A stretch of DNA of 58,254 nucleotides from an uncultured Prevotella sp. (lineage in GTDB: Bacteria > Bacteroidota > Bacteroidia > Bacteroidales > Bacteroidaceae): assembly GCA_900543585.1 (NCBI GenBank), contig UQRP01000013.1, forward strand, positions 1 to 58,254. Direction: 5' to 3'. This document shows, piece by piece, positions 32,865 through 40,537 of this stretch. The position numbers and the translations under genes are program-made. Position 1 is the first letter of the stretch. Each line of letters starts with the position of its first letter. A model generated the notes under the pieces. The model had not been told where the DNA came from, did not search any database, and worked only from the letters and a program-made list of their open reading frames with translations.

Positions 32865-33719
32865 ATGAGAAAGCTGATATTTTCTGTCGTTTTACTGCTT
32901 CTTTTAGCATTAGTGGTTGTCCCGATGGGATGTACAGATAAGAAGCCGAAGCCGGTGGATTCGTTATCCGCTGACTCGATGATTGCCGATACCTCGGCTG
33001 TTGACTCTACGGAGACGCTTATTGAAGAGACACCGATGCCGAAGGCTGCTGATGAACTCTTTGATGACTTCATCTTCAATTTTGCCGCTAACAGGCGCCT
33101 GCAGAGAGAACGCATCGTCTTCCCTTTGAAGATATACAAGAATGGGAAGCTGAAGAAGGAAATTCAACAGGCTGAGTGGAAGATGGAGCATTTCTTCATG
33201 AGGCAGGAGTATTACACCCTCATCTTTGATAATGCCCGGCAGATGAAACTGGTGAAAGATACATCCATCAACCATGTCGTCATTGAAAAGATATTCTTCC
33301 GGAAGAAGCTAGTACAGCAATTCCTCTTCAACCGTATCAACGGTCAGTGGATGATGACATCAATGAACTATAAGCCGATGTATCAGAACAAGAACAGCGA
33401 CTTCTTAAAGTTCTACGACCGTTTCTCGCGCGATTCTGCTTTCCAGGTTGCATCAATGGCTGACGAAGTGGAGTTTACGGCGCCTGATCCCAATAATGAC
33501 TTTGCAAGCATTAGTGGCGTGATGATGCCGCAGCAGTGGCCGGATTTCAAGCCGGTGCTCATTCCTAAGAATAAGATTTACAATATCATCTACGGACAGA
33601 CCTACACGGAGGCTACACGAAAAATTTTCGTGATAAGAGGTATCTCCAACAGTCTTGATATAGAACTGTCGTTCAGAAAGATACATGGCAGGTGGAAACT
33701 GGTGAAGTTTAACAGCTAA
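32865..33719 (+). CDS. DUF4348-like lipoprotein
   Basis: A 284-residue protein with a hydrophobic leader and a lipobox ending in PMGC, so it is probably an inner- or outer-membrane lipoprotein. A Ser/Asp/Thr-rich linker (SLSADSMIADTSAVDS) precedes the conserved domain, which resembles DUF4348 (LFDDFIFNFAANRRLQRERIVFPL). The function is unknown. The start at 32865 is preferred over 32775, because the signal begins at MRKLIFSVVLL and a -7 box sits between the two. It is 17 bases from murB, so the two may be co-transcribed. Confidence 0.8.
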   Translation: MRKLIFSVVLLLLLALVVVPMGCTDKKPKPVDSLSADSMIADTSAVDSTETLIEETPMPKAADELFDDFIFNFAANRRLQRERIVFPLKIYKNGKLKKEIQQAEWKMEHFFMRQEYYTLIFDNARQMKLVKDTSINHVVIEKIFFRKKLVQQFLFNRINGQWMMTSMNYKPMYQNKNSDFLKFYDRFSRDSAFQVASMADEVEFTAPDPNNDFASISGVMMPQQWPDFKPVLIPKNKIYNIIYGQTYTEATRKIFVIRGISNSLDIELSFRKIHGRWKLVKFNS

Positions 33720-33736
33720 CGATTGATTCACAATAT

Positions 33737-34804
33737 ATGCAGAGATTAAAGAATTATTCGCTACTCCATGACAACACCTTTGGCATAGACCAGCGGTGTG
33801 AGGAATACATTGTCTATAGTAATGCCACCGAGGCTGCTGATGTTGCACGTGAGCTCCATGCTGGAGATAAGCCATTCCTGATCCTTGGTGGCGGCAGCAA
33901 TCTATTGCTGACCAAGGACTTCCAAGGAAGGGTCGTCACCCCTGAGAAGCGTTTCGATATCTCTGTTATTTTACAGCAGGGGAGTAATGAGCCGGCACTG
34001 AGATGCTGGGCTGGAACCACCTTTGATGATGTCGTCGATTATGCCGTTCGCCATGGCTATCATGGGCTGGAGAACCTGAGTCTCATACCTGGTGAGTGTG
34101 GGGCGTCGGCGGTGCAGAATATCGGGGCTTACGGAGCTGAGATAAAGGATGTTATCACAACTATTGAGGCGGTAGAGATTGCCACCGGTAGAGTGGTGAC
34201 TATCCATGCTCAAGACTGTGGCTATGCTTACCGCGAGAGCCGGTTCAAGCATGAGTGGAAAAACAGATATCTCATCACATACGTTACTTATCAACTCTCG
34301 CGCAAATTTCATCCTGAGCTTGACTATGGCAATGTAAGGAAGCAGTTGGAAGAAAATGGTATCAGTGAGGCCTCCTTAACGGGTCAGCAACTCCGCGATA
34401 CGATTATCGGTATTCGTCAGGCAAAGTTACCGGACCCTGCCATTACCGGCAATGCCGGTAGCTTCTTTATGAACCCTATCGTCGATGAGGCTACCTTCAA
34501 GCGGCTCAAAGCTGAGCATCCGGACCTGCGCTATTTTGAGGTGAAGGCGGATAAGGCCAATATCCCGCATGAATCTTCTGATCATGCTCTCTATTATAAG
34601 ATTCCGGCCGGCTGGATGATTGACAAGTGTGGCTGGAAAGGCAAGCAGCTTGGGCGTGCAGGCGTTCACGACAAGCAGGCGCTGATTCTTGTCAATAAAG
34701 GCGGAGCAACGGGGCAGGAGATAGTTGATCTCATGCAGGCTATTCAGAAAGATGTGAAGAAAAACTTTGGGTTGGAGATAAGGCCCGAGGTAAACATCAT
34801 CTAA
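33737..34804 (+). CDS. murB: UDP-N-acetylenolpyruvoylglucosamine reductase
   Basis: MurB reduces UDP-GlcNAc-enolpyruvate to UDP-MurNAc for peptidoglycan. The 355-residue protein shows the FAD-binding LGGGSNLLLTKDF motif, IPGECGASAVQNIGAYG, and the active-site GNAGSFFMNP with the proton-donor Ser. The terminal Glu is in RPEVNII. The length with the extra Y-loop region (YRESRFKHEWKN) marks the type I (E. coli-like) enzyme. Confidence 0.96.
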   Translation: MQRLKNYSLLHDNTFGIDQRCEEYIVYSNATEAADVARELHAGDKPFLILGGGSNLLLTKDFQGRVVTPEKRFDISVILQQGSNEPALRCWAGTTFDDVVDYAVRHGYHGLENLSLIPGECGASAVQNIGAYGAEIKDVITTIEAVEIATGRVVTIHAQDCGYAYRESRFKHEWKNRYLITYVTYQLSRKFHPELDYGNVRKQLEENGISEASLTGQQLRDTIIGIRQAKLPDPAITGNAGSFFMNPIVDEATFKRLKAEHPDLRYFEVKADKANIPHESSDHALYYKIPAGWMIDKCGWKGKQLGRAGVHDKQALILVNKGGATGQEIVDLMQAIQKDVKKNFGLEIRPEVNII

Positions 34805-34816
34805 TGGTTTTAAAAG

Positions 34817-35581
34817 ATGCACTTACGATTTCTTGGTACTGGAACATCGACAGGTGTCCCTGTAATAGGTTGTGAATGTGACGTATGCAGGAGTAGTGAT
34901 CCTCGCGACCACCGCTTTCGTACGGCAGCGCTGTTGGAGTCAGAGACGACGAGAATACTCATCGACTGCGGTCCCGACATACGTATGCAACTTCTTCAGG
35001 TGCCATTTCGAAAGATTGACGGTGTGCTGCTCACCCATGAGCATTACGATCATGCGGGTGGGCTTGATGATCTAAGACCTTTCTGTTATAAATTTGGGGA
35101 TCTTGACATCTATGCCAATGCTGATACGGTGAAGGCGGTGAAACACAACTTCCCTTATTGCTTCACCGATAACCCTTATCCTGGTGTACCGGAGTTGAAA
35201 CTGCATACCATTGCCAAGCATGAGCATTTTAAGATAGGTGATATTGATGTCATGGGTGTGGAAGTCATGCATGACCAACTGCCGATTCTCGGCTATCGTT
35301 TTGGCAATATGGCGTATATCACGGATATGAAAAACATTGATGATGGCGAACTGCCTTTCCTCCAGGGAGTGAAGGTACTTGTTGTCAATGCTCTCAGATG
35401 GGAGAAGCCGCACCATAGTCATCAGCTCGTTGATGATGCCATAGCATTCTCCAGACGTATAGGTGCTGAAAAGACCTATCTGGTGCATGTCACCCACCAA
35501 ATAGGCCTTTATGAGGATGCCAACCGGAAACTTCCCGCCGGCTTTATGATACCTTATGACGGTATGGAAATAACTTACTGA
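34817..35581 (+). CDS. Metallo-beta-lactamase-fold hydrolase, PhnP-like
   Basis: A 254-residue hydrolase with the metal motif LTHEHYDHAGGLDDLRPF and further ligands in MHDQLPILGY, ITDMKNI and a final HVTHQIG. The opening FLGTGTSTGVPVIGC with two Cys (CECDVC) is typical of the PhnP/cyclic phosphodiesterase group. No phosphonate genes are nearby, so a general phosphodiesterase role is more likely. It starts 12 bases after murB, as part of the same run of genes. Confidence 0.87.
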   Translation: MHLRFLGTGTSTGVPVIGCECDVCRSSDPRDHRFRTAALLESETTRILIDCGPDIRMQLLQVPFRKIDGVLLTHEHYDHAGGLDDLRPFCYKFGDLDIYANADTVKAVKHNFPYCFTDNPYPGVPELKLHTIAKHEHFKIGDIDVMGVEVMHDQLPILGYRFGNMAYITDMKNIDDGELPFLQGVKVLVVNALRWEKPHHSHQLVDDAIAFSRRIGAEKTYLVHVTHQIGLYEDANRKLPAGFMIPYDGMEITY

Positions 35582-35601
35582 TTTTTTTCCGGATGTGGAA
35601 G

Positions 35602-35859
35602 CTATCTCTTGAACTTTCTGTATAGCTTCCACGCTAAGAGAAATCCGTCGAGCGCACCGGCGCCCGTGTTGATGATGGTGTTGAGGCGCTGCGAGGTCGT
35701 CGCATTCTTTTTCAGACCTTCCGGCTTCTTGAACAGCGAGTGCCACTGCACGTCAATCTTCTCGGCGTCTTTCTGGATGTCTTTGAGAAGTAACTGCTTG
35801 CGGGCCATAATCTCATCTATGGACTCGTATGTAGTGGGGGATGTGTAACTTTCTGCCAT
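35602..35859 (-). CDS. Small conserved protein of the YtxH/holin operon
   Basis: This 85-residue protein has a helical charged middle (IMARKQLLLKDIQKDAEKIDVQW) and a weakly hydrophobic C-terminal segment (INTGAGALDGFLLAWKLYRKF) that may lie on the membrane. I do not recognise a family. It is third in an operon with a YtxH protein and a holin-family protein, so a cell-envelope role is likely. It begins six bases after the holin-like stop. Confidence 0.7.
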   Translation of the reverse strand: MAESYTSPTTYESIDEIMARKQLLLKDIQKDAEKIDVQWHSLFKKPEGLKKNATTSQRLNTIINTGAGALDGFLLAWKLYRKFKR

Positions 35860-35865
35860 TTCTTC

Positions 35866-36213
35866 TTAACTTAATAGTAGGTTTGCAAGGAAACGCACTA
35901 ATGGTTTCTCTATCCACTGCTTCCTGAAGATGAGGAAGAACAGCAGGACGATGACATAGACCGCGGCGATGATGACGAAAGCGGCCACCTGACCCACTAT
36001 AGGTCCAAGGGCAAAAGCTGCGGCAAAGCTCAGAAAAATAAGAATAAAAACCAACAGTAGGCCCAAGATAGCTACCATGGCGATGCTGGTCAATATCCTC
36101 ACCGTCTTCTCTATGGCACCTAACTTGACATACTCTTTCTGCAGACCGACATAATGCTTCAGGGTGTCAACCAATTGGCCTATGGTCTCGATGTTCTGGT
36201 CGTTGGAAAACAT
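35866..36213 (-). CDS. Phage-holin-superfamily 6-type membrane protein
   Basis: A 115-residue membrane protein with an amphipathic N-terminal half and two transmembrane segments (about 45-70 and 75-98) ending in FLIFRKQWIEKPLVRFL. It matches the putative Actinobacterial Holin-X/holin III type family. Despite the name there are no phage genes here, and in Bacteroidetes it is a chromosomal envelope protein of unknown role. The start at 36213 (MFSNDQNIE) is preferred; the 29 upstream residues are Gln-rich and unlike the family. Confidence 0.75.
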   Translation of the reverse strand: MFSNDQNIETIGQLVDTLKHYVGLQKEYVKLGAIEKTVRILTSIAMVAILGLLLVFILIFLSFAAAFALGPIVGQVAAFVIIAAVYVIVLLFFLIFRKQWIEKPLVRFLANLLLS

Positions 36214-36333
36214 AAATTCTTGTTGATGTTGTTGTTGCAGCCTACTGACTTTGGGGCTCTGGCGTTGTGCGGCCTTTATGGCGCCTTGCAGCCAGAGCAC
36301 CTCTGCTGTCAGGACTTCATGTCTGCGAGCAGG

Positions 36334-36552
36334 TTAAGCCTTCTCGCTGTCCACGGCCTCCTTGATGTCGTCGACGAGGTCGTCGGCATCGTGGCGGTTG
36401 AGTTTGATGTCATGCTTCTTGCAGAAATCGTCGACGGTGTCGGCAATCTTCGTGCGTGTGTCTGCACCCTTCTCGGGAGCTAAGAGCAGACCAATAGCTG
36501 CGCCAGCAATGGCACCGCCTAAGAACGTTGCAATGTAACCAAATGTCTTCAT
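36334..36552 (-). CDS. YtxH-domain small membrane protein
   Basis: A 72-residue protein with one N-terminal membrane segment of small residues (FLGGAIAGAAIGLLLAPEKGADTR), the hallmark of YtxH, then a charged amphipathic helix. YtxH proteins are linked to envelope stress. It is first in a three-gene operon. A minus-strand -7 box TATATTTG (36608-36615) lies 55 bases upstream. The interval 36616-36827 has no further gene. Confidence 0.85.
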   Translation of the reverse strand: MKTFGYIATFLGGAIAGAAIGLLLAPEKGADTRTKIADTVDDFCKKHDIKLNRHDADDLVDDIKEAVDSEKA

Positions 36553-36607
36553 AGTGATTTCCTTTCTTTAAATTGTTTGGATAGTATTATTTACTAAAAT
36601 CTTATTG

Positions 36608-36615
36608 CAAATATA
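36608..36615 (-). promoter_or_regulatory. -7 box of the YtxH/holin operon
   Basis: The minus strand reads TATATTTG. Confidence 0.45.
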
Positions 36616-36827
36616 GTGATTTTCTGCGATACGGCAAAGCCTTTTTTAGAAATAATCTTATAAATATTATTAACTGATTACAAATAGTTTTATATTCCCG
36701 TGTTTTAACAAACTTTAGGCAGCCTTTACGGCGAGAATAATGGATTATTTCGTAATTTCGCAATTCAAAGGGGTATGGAGCCCTTGAATAACAGAAACAA
36801 TAACATCTTAATATTTTACTAAGAAGC

Positions 36828-37331
36828 ATGAAGAAATTTATGGTTTTGGGCGCAGCACTCTGTGTTGCCATAGCTTTTACAAGTTGCGGTACATCTAAGG
36901 AGAGCGCTTACAAAAAAGCTTATGAGAAGGCAAAGGCTCAGGAAGAGCAGCAGACTGCTACGTCTCAGAATCAGCAGCAGGAAGCTGCCGTCACTCCTCT
37001 GGTGACCAAGCAGGCAGACCAGACAACGGTCACCAACGCTGACAATACTCCCGTCCGCCAGGAAGAAGTGACACTTATCAATGGCAATGGTCTTAAGCAG
37101 TACAGTGTGGTCGTAGGCAGCTTTGGTCTGAAGTCGAATGCTGAGGGCATGCAGAGCCTCCTCAAGCAGGGTGGCTATGATGCGCAGGTCGTCTACAACT
37201 CCCAGGCTAATATGTATCGTGTGGTCTCTGGTACTTATGATGATAAGAGCCAGGCCGTGCAGAGCCGTGATGCCATCAGAGGAAGTAAGTTTAATAAGAA
37301 TAGTGACGCTTGGCTGCTCTATAAGAAGTAA
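36828..37331 (+). CDS. SPOR-domain lipoprotein
   Basis: This 167-residue lipoprotein has the lipobox AFTSC near residue 20, then a Lys/Gln/Ala-rich coiled region, and a C-terminal SPOR domain (about 88-167: LKQYSVVVGSFGLKSNAEGM, YRVVSGTYDD). SPOR domains bind denuded peptidoglycan glycans at the septum, so a division or cell-wall role is likely. The stop codon overlaps the ruvX start by one base. Confidence 0.88.
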   Translation: MKKFMVLGAALCVAIAFTSCGTSKESAYKKAYEKAKAQEEQQTATSQNQQQEAAVTPLVTKQADQTTVTNADNTPVRQEEVTLINGNGLKQYSVVVGSFGLKSNAEGMQSLLKQGGYDAQVVYNSQANMYRVVSGTYDDKSQAVQSRDAIRGSKFNKNSDAWLLYKK

Positions 37332-37747
37332 TGAGCAGAGTCCTCTCGATAGACTATGGTAAGAAGCGCACGGGATTGGCCGTTACCGACCCGTTGCGTA
37401 TTATTGCCAATGGCTTGACGACAGTAGACACCAAGGATTTGTTCGACTTCCTCGTGAAATACACACAGCAGGAGGAAGTCGGGCAGATTGTCATCGGCAA
37501 GCCCACTCAGCCCAATGGACTTCCATCGGAAAATCTTGCAAGGGTCGAGAACTTTGTCAACAGATGGCGAAAGGCTTTCCCTGCTATTCCTATAGACTAC
37601 TATGATGAACGCTTCACCTCGGTGTTAGCGCATCGGGCGATGATAGACGGAGGCGTGAAGAAAAAAGCAAGAAGGGAGAACAAAGGTCTTGTTGATGAAA
37701 TCAGTGCAACCATCATCTTGCAAGACTACATGAATTCAATAAGATGA
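37331..37747 (+). CDS. ruvX: Putative pre-16S rRNA nuclease / Holliday-junction resolvase RuvX (YqgF)
   Basis: A 138-residue RNase-H-fold nuclease. The opening LSIDYGKKRTGLAVTD carries the first catalytic Asp, IVIGKPTQPNG follows, and YYDERFTSVLA and DEISATIILQDY complete the acidic site. It processes the 5' end of 16S rRNA in E. coli. It overlaps def by four bases. Confidence 0.93.
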   Translation: MSRVLSIDYGKKRTGLAVTDPLRIIANGLTTVDTKDLFDFLVKYTQQEEVGQIVIGKPTQPNGLPSENLARVENFVNRWRKAFPAIPIDYYDERFTSVLAHRAMIDGGVKKKARRENKGLVDEISATIILQDYMNSIR

Positions 37748-38307
37748 TACTACCAATATTTACTTACGGGCAACCTGTACTTCGCAAGGTTGCACAGGAT
37801 ATTCCTACGGACTATCCTGACTTACAGCAGTTTATCAGCGATATGTATGAGACTCTCGATGCTTCGTCGGGAGTCGGGCTTGCCGCACCGCAGATCGGCA
37901 AGGCCATTCGTGTCGTTGTCATAGATCTCGATGTCCTCAAGGACGACTATCCCGAGTATGCCGGTTTCCGCCATGCTTTTATCAATGGCCACATCATTGA
38001 GGCAGACGATAAGGCGGGAAAGGAGACCTTAGAGGAGGGCTGCCTCTCTATTCCTGGACTCAGCGAGGAGGTTACACGGCCAAAGCGGATACATGCTACT
38101 TGGCTCGATGAGAATCTCGTACCCCACGATGAATGGATTGACGGCTACCAGGCACGTGTCATGCAGCATGAGTTTGATCATCTGGAGGGCACTTTGTACA
38201 CGGACAAGATTTCGCCTTTCCGCAAGCAGATGATACGCAACAAGCTGAAAGCTATGCTGCAAGGAAAGTTTAGAGCTAATTATCGGACGAAACCCATCAG
38301 AAGGTAG
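37744..38307 (+). CDS. def: Peptide deformylase
   Basis: Def removes the formyl group from new proteins. The 187-residue protein has all three motifs: GVGLAAPQIG, EEGCLSIPG (metal Cys) and MQHEFDHLEG (two metal His and catalytic Glu). It ends the SPOR-ruvX-def run. A hairpin terminator follows. Confidence 0.96.
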   Translation: MILPIFTYGQPVLRKVAQDIPTDYPDLQQFISDMYETLDASSGVGLAAPQIGKAIRVVVIDLDVLKDDYPEYAGFRHAFINGHIIEADDKAGKETLEEGCLSIPGLSEEVTRPKRIHATWLDENLVPHDEWIDGYQARVMQHEFDHLEGTLYTDKISPFRKQMIRNKLKAMLQGKFRANYRTKPIRR

Positions 38308-38327
38308 AAGTCCTATCCACTTTTCCA

Positions 38328-38362
38328 CCCCTGTCTCTATATCGGAGACGGGGTTGTTATTT
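38328..38362 (+). terminator. Probable terminator after def
   Basis: The stem CCCC-GTCTC / GAGAC-GGGG, with one bulged T and a seven-base loop, is followed by a T-rich tail. It overlaps the leader of the TPR gene. Confidence 0.55.
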
Positions 38363-38377
38363 ATAATGAGATATTGC

Positions 38378-40378
38378 ATGAAAGACAGGATAATCATTTT
38401 ATTATTGGCCATTTTCTCATTTGGAAAGATGAGCGCACAATTTAATGTCGACCGCCTGATTACCAATGGAGAGGTGGCATTGCACTATGATGACTATGTG
38501 CTCTCGATACAATATTTCAACAAGGCTTTGGCTTTGAAGCCTTATCTCTGGCTTCCCTGGTATGATAGAGCCGTAGCCAAGTTCTATCTTGACGATTATG
38601 TGGGAGCAGAGGGTGATGCCACGAAGGCTATCGACCTGAATCCTTACATAGAGCAGATTTTCGACCTTAGGGCTATCTCCCGCATCCGCCAGGAGAAATA
38701 TTCTGATGCTATCACCGACTACAATCGGGCGATTCATCTCAATCCCTCTGTATCCAGCTTCTGGGTCAACCGTGCTATCTGTCGCATGAATGTGCAGGAT
38801 TACGACCAGGCGCTCCTTGATGCAGACACCATTATTAAACGCTGGTCGAATGTGGCAACAGCTTACTCGCTCAAGGCCGAGGTGTATCTTGAGAAGAAAG
38901 ATACCACTAAGGCTGACCGATGGCTCAGTCAAAGTCTCAATATCGACCCTTATAACGCTGACGCTTGGACAACACGCTCTTACATCGCTTTGAACCGCAA
39001 ACAGTGGCACACGGCCGATACCTGCCTGACAAGGGCCATACACCTGCGCCCGAAAGTTGTCAATAATTATGTCAATAGAGCGCTGGCCAGACTGAATATC
39101 AATAACTTGCGTGGTGCTATGTCTGATTATGACATGGCTATTGACCTCGACCCAAAGAATTTCCTTGCCCATTACAACCGTGGACTGCTGCGCGTACAGC
39201 TTGGTGATGACAACCGTGCTGTGGAGGACTTTGACTTCGTTGTCAAGATGGAGCCGCGCAACTTCATGGCCATCTACAACCGTGCGCTGCTCAACGACCG
39301 TATCGGCAACCTGCGCGCAGCCATCCGCGATTATTCCGCTGTCATCAGCCAGTTTCCAAACTTTTGGGCTGGTCTCTCAGCACGTGCCAACTGCTATCGT
39401 CGTTTAGGAATGACCAATCAGGCCGAGATGGACGAGTTCAGAATTTTCAAGGCACAGATGGATAAACATATCGGCATACAGCAACGATGGAGCAAGTCTA
39501 AGCTCAGAGAGGTTCGCAAGCGCTCTGAGATAGATATCACCAAGTATAATGATGTTGTCGTGGAAGATAAACCCAAGGTGGAGCATGAGTATAGCAGCGG
39601 CATCCGAGGAACGATACAGAACCGCGAGGTGGAGATAGCCTTCCTGCCTATGTTCCAGTTGTCTTATTTCACCTATGCTAATGCTGTCGAGGGTTATCAG
39701 GCTTATGACGCTGAGCTCGACCGGTTCAACAGCAAGGAGTCTCCGCTGCGCAAACTCAACCTCACCTGCAATGTCAAGCGGGAAGCGCTGTCGGATGCAC
39801 AGTCCAAGCAGATCTTCCAGATTATCGATGCGCTGACGGCAGGTATCAATGTCGAGAAAGACCGTAAGGTGCGCGCTGCCTTACTTCTGCAGCGCGCTGT
39901 GGCTTATGCTGATGCCCAGAACTACAGTGATGCCGTCTCCGACCTTGACGACTATCTCTCTGTGGATACCGCCTCGGCCATGGGCCACTGGGAGCGGGCT
40001 GTCTGCCAGCAGCTGCTCAACGACTACGAGGCTTCGAAAGGTCAGAAGGTGACCATGAAGCTGTCGCAGGTGGAGGGCGACTTCGCCATGGCCTTACAGT
40101 TCTCTCCAAAGAATGCCTACACCTATTATAATAGAGGTAACCTCTTTGCTCAGGAGAAGAACTATACCCGGGCCGTTGATGACTATACCCATGCCATCAA
40201 ACTCGACCCACGTCTGGCACAGGCTTACTATAATCGGGCTATTGCCTACTACTTTGAAGGTCGCATTGCCGATGCCCAGAAGGACCTCAGCCGTGCCGGC
40301 GAGCTCGGTCTCTACGACGCCTATGCACTGAGCCGTAGACTGGGTGAGGCAACAGCGAAGAAGAAGGAAAAGAAATAA
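38378..40378 (+). CDS. Exported tetratricopeptide-repeat protein
   Basis: A 666-residue protein with a signal peptide (MKDRIIILLLAIFSFGKMSAQ) and at least ten TPR units. The first block runs from about 25 to 370, the second from about 505 to 660. Clear units include YVLSIQYFNKALALKP, YSDAITDYNRAIHLNP, NLRGAMSDYDMAIDLDP and YTRAVDDYTHAIKLDP. The middle (370-500) is non-TPR and basic. TPR proteins act as protein-protein scaffolds, and the partner here is unknown. The start at 38378 is chosen for the signal peptide; ATG at 38366 is an alternative. Confidence 0.88.
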   Translation: MKDRIIILLLAIFSFGKMSAQFNVDRLITNGEVALHYDDYVLSIQYFNKALALKPYLWLPWYDRAVAKFYLDDYVGAEGDATKAIDLNPYIEQIFDLRAISRIRQEKYSDAITDYNRAIHLNPSVSSFWVNRAICRMNVQDYDQALLDADTIIKRWSNVATAYSLKAEVYLEKKDTTKADRWLSQSLNIDPYNADAWTTRSYIALNRKQWHTADTCLTRAIHLRPKVVNNYVNRALARLNINNLRGAMSDYDMAIDLDPKNFLAHYNRGLLRVQLGDDNRAVEDFDFVVKMEPRNFMAIYNRALLNDRIGNLRAAIRDYSAVISQFPNFWAGLSARANCYRRLGMTNQAEMDEFRIFKAQMDKHIGIQQRWSKSKLREVRKRSEIDITKYNDVVVEDKPKVEHEYSSGIRGTIQNREVEIAFLPMFQLSYFTYANAVEGYQAYDAELDRFNSKESPLRKLNLTCNVKREALSDAQSKQIFQIIDALTAGINVEKDRKVRAALLLQRAVAYADAQNYSDAVSDLDDYLSVDTASAMGHWERAVCQQLLNDYEASKGQKVTMKLSQVEGDFAMALQFSPKNAYTYYNRGNLFAQEKNYTRAVDDYTHAIKLDPRLAQAYYNRAIAYYFEGRIADAQKDLSRAGELGLYDAYALSRRLGEATAKKKEKK

Positions 40379-40407
40379 TTCTTGCTTGTAAATCAACCTT
40401 TTTAATG

Positions 40408-40450
40408 AAGCGTCCCCTTCTCATCTTTCGATGTGGAAGGGGGCGTTTTA
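40408..40450 (+). terminator. Terminator of the TPR gene
   Basis: CGTCCCCTTC pairs with GAAGGGGGCG (one G-T pair) across a 15-base loop and is followed by TTTT. Confidence 0.8.
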
Positions 40451-40501
40451 GGTTTGTATATATTTTCCTTTCTTATTCTTTGCCAGTTGAATTAAAAGCA
40501 T

Positions 40502-40509
40502 TACTTTTG
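40502..40509 (+). promoter_or_regulatory. -7 box of thrS
   Basis: TACTTTTG lies 28 bases before the ATG. TTTG at 40481-40484 is the possible -33 element, at a short 17-base spacing. Confidence 0.5.
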
Positions 40510-40537
40510 CAGGCGATTTAATAAGCTAATTTGTATC

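Noticed and set aside
35866..36213. Prophage remnant, because of the holin-like gene
   Set aside because: No phage structural, lysis or integration genes lie nearby. The family is chromosomal in Bacteroidetes.
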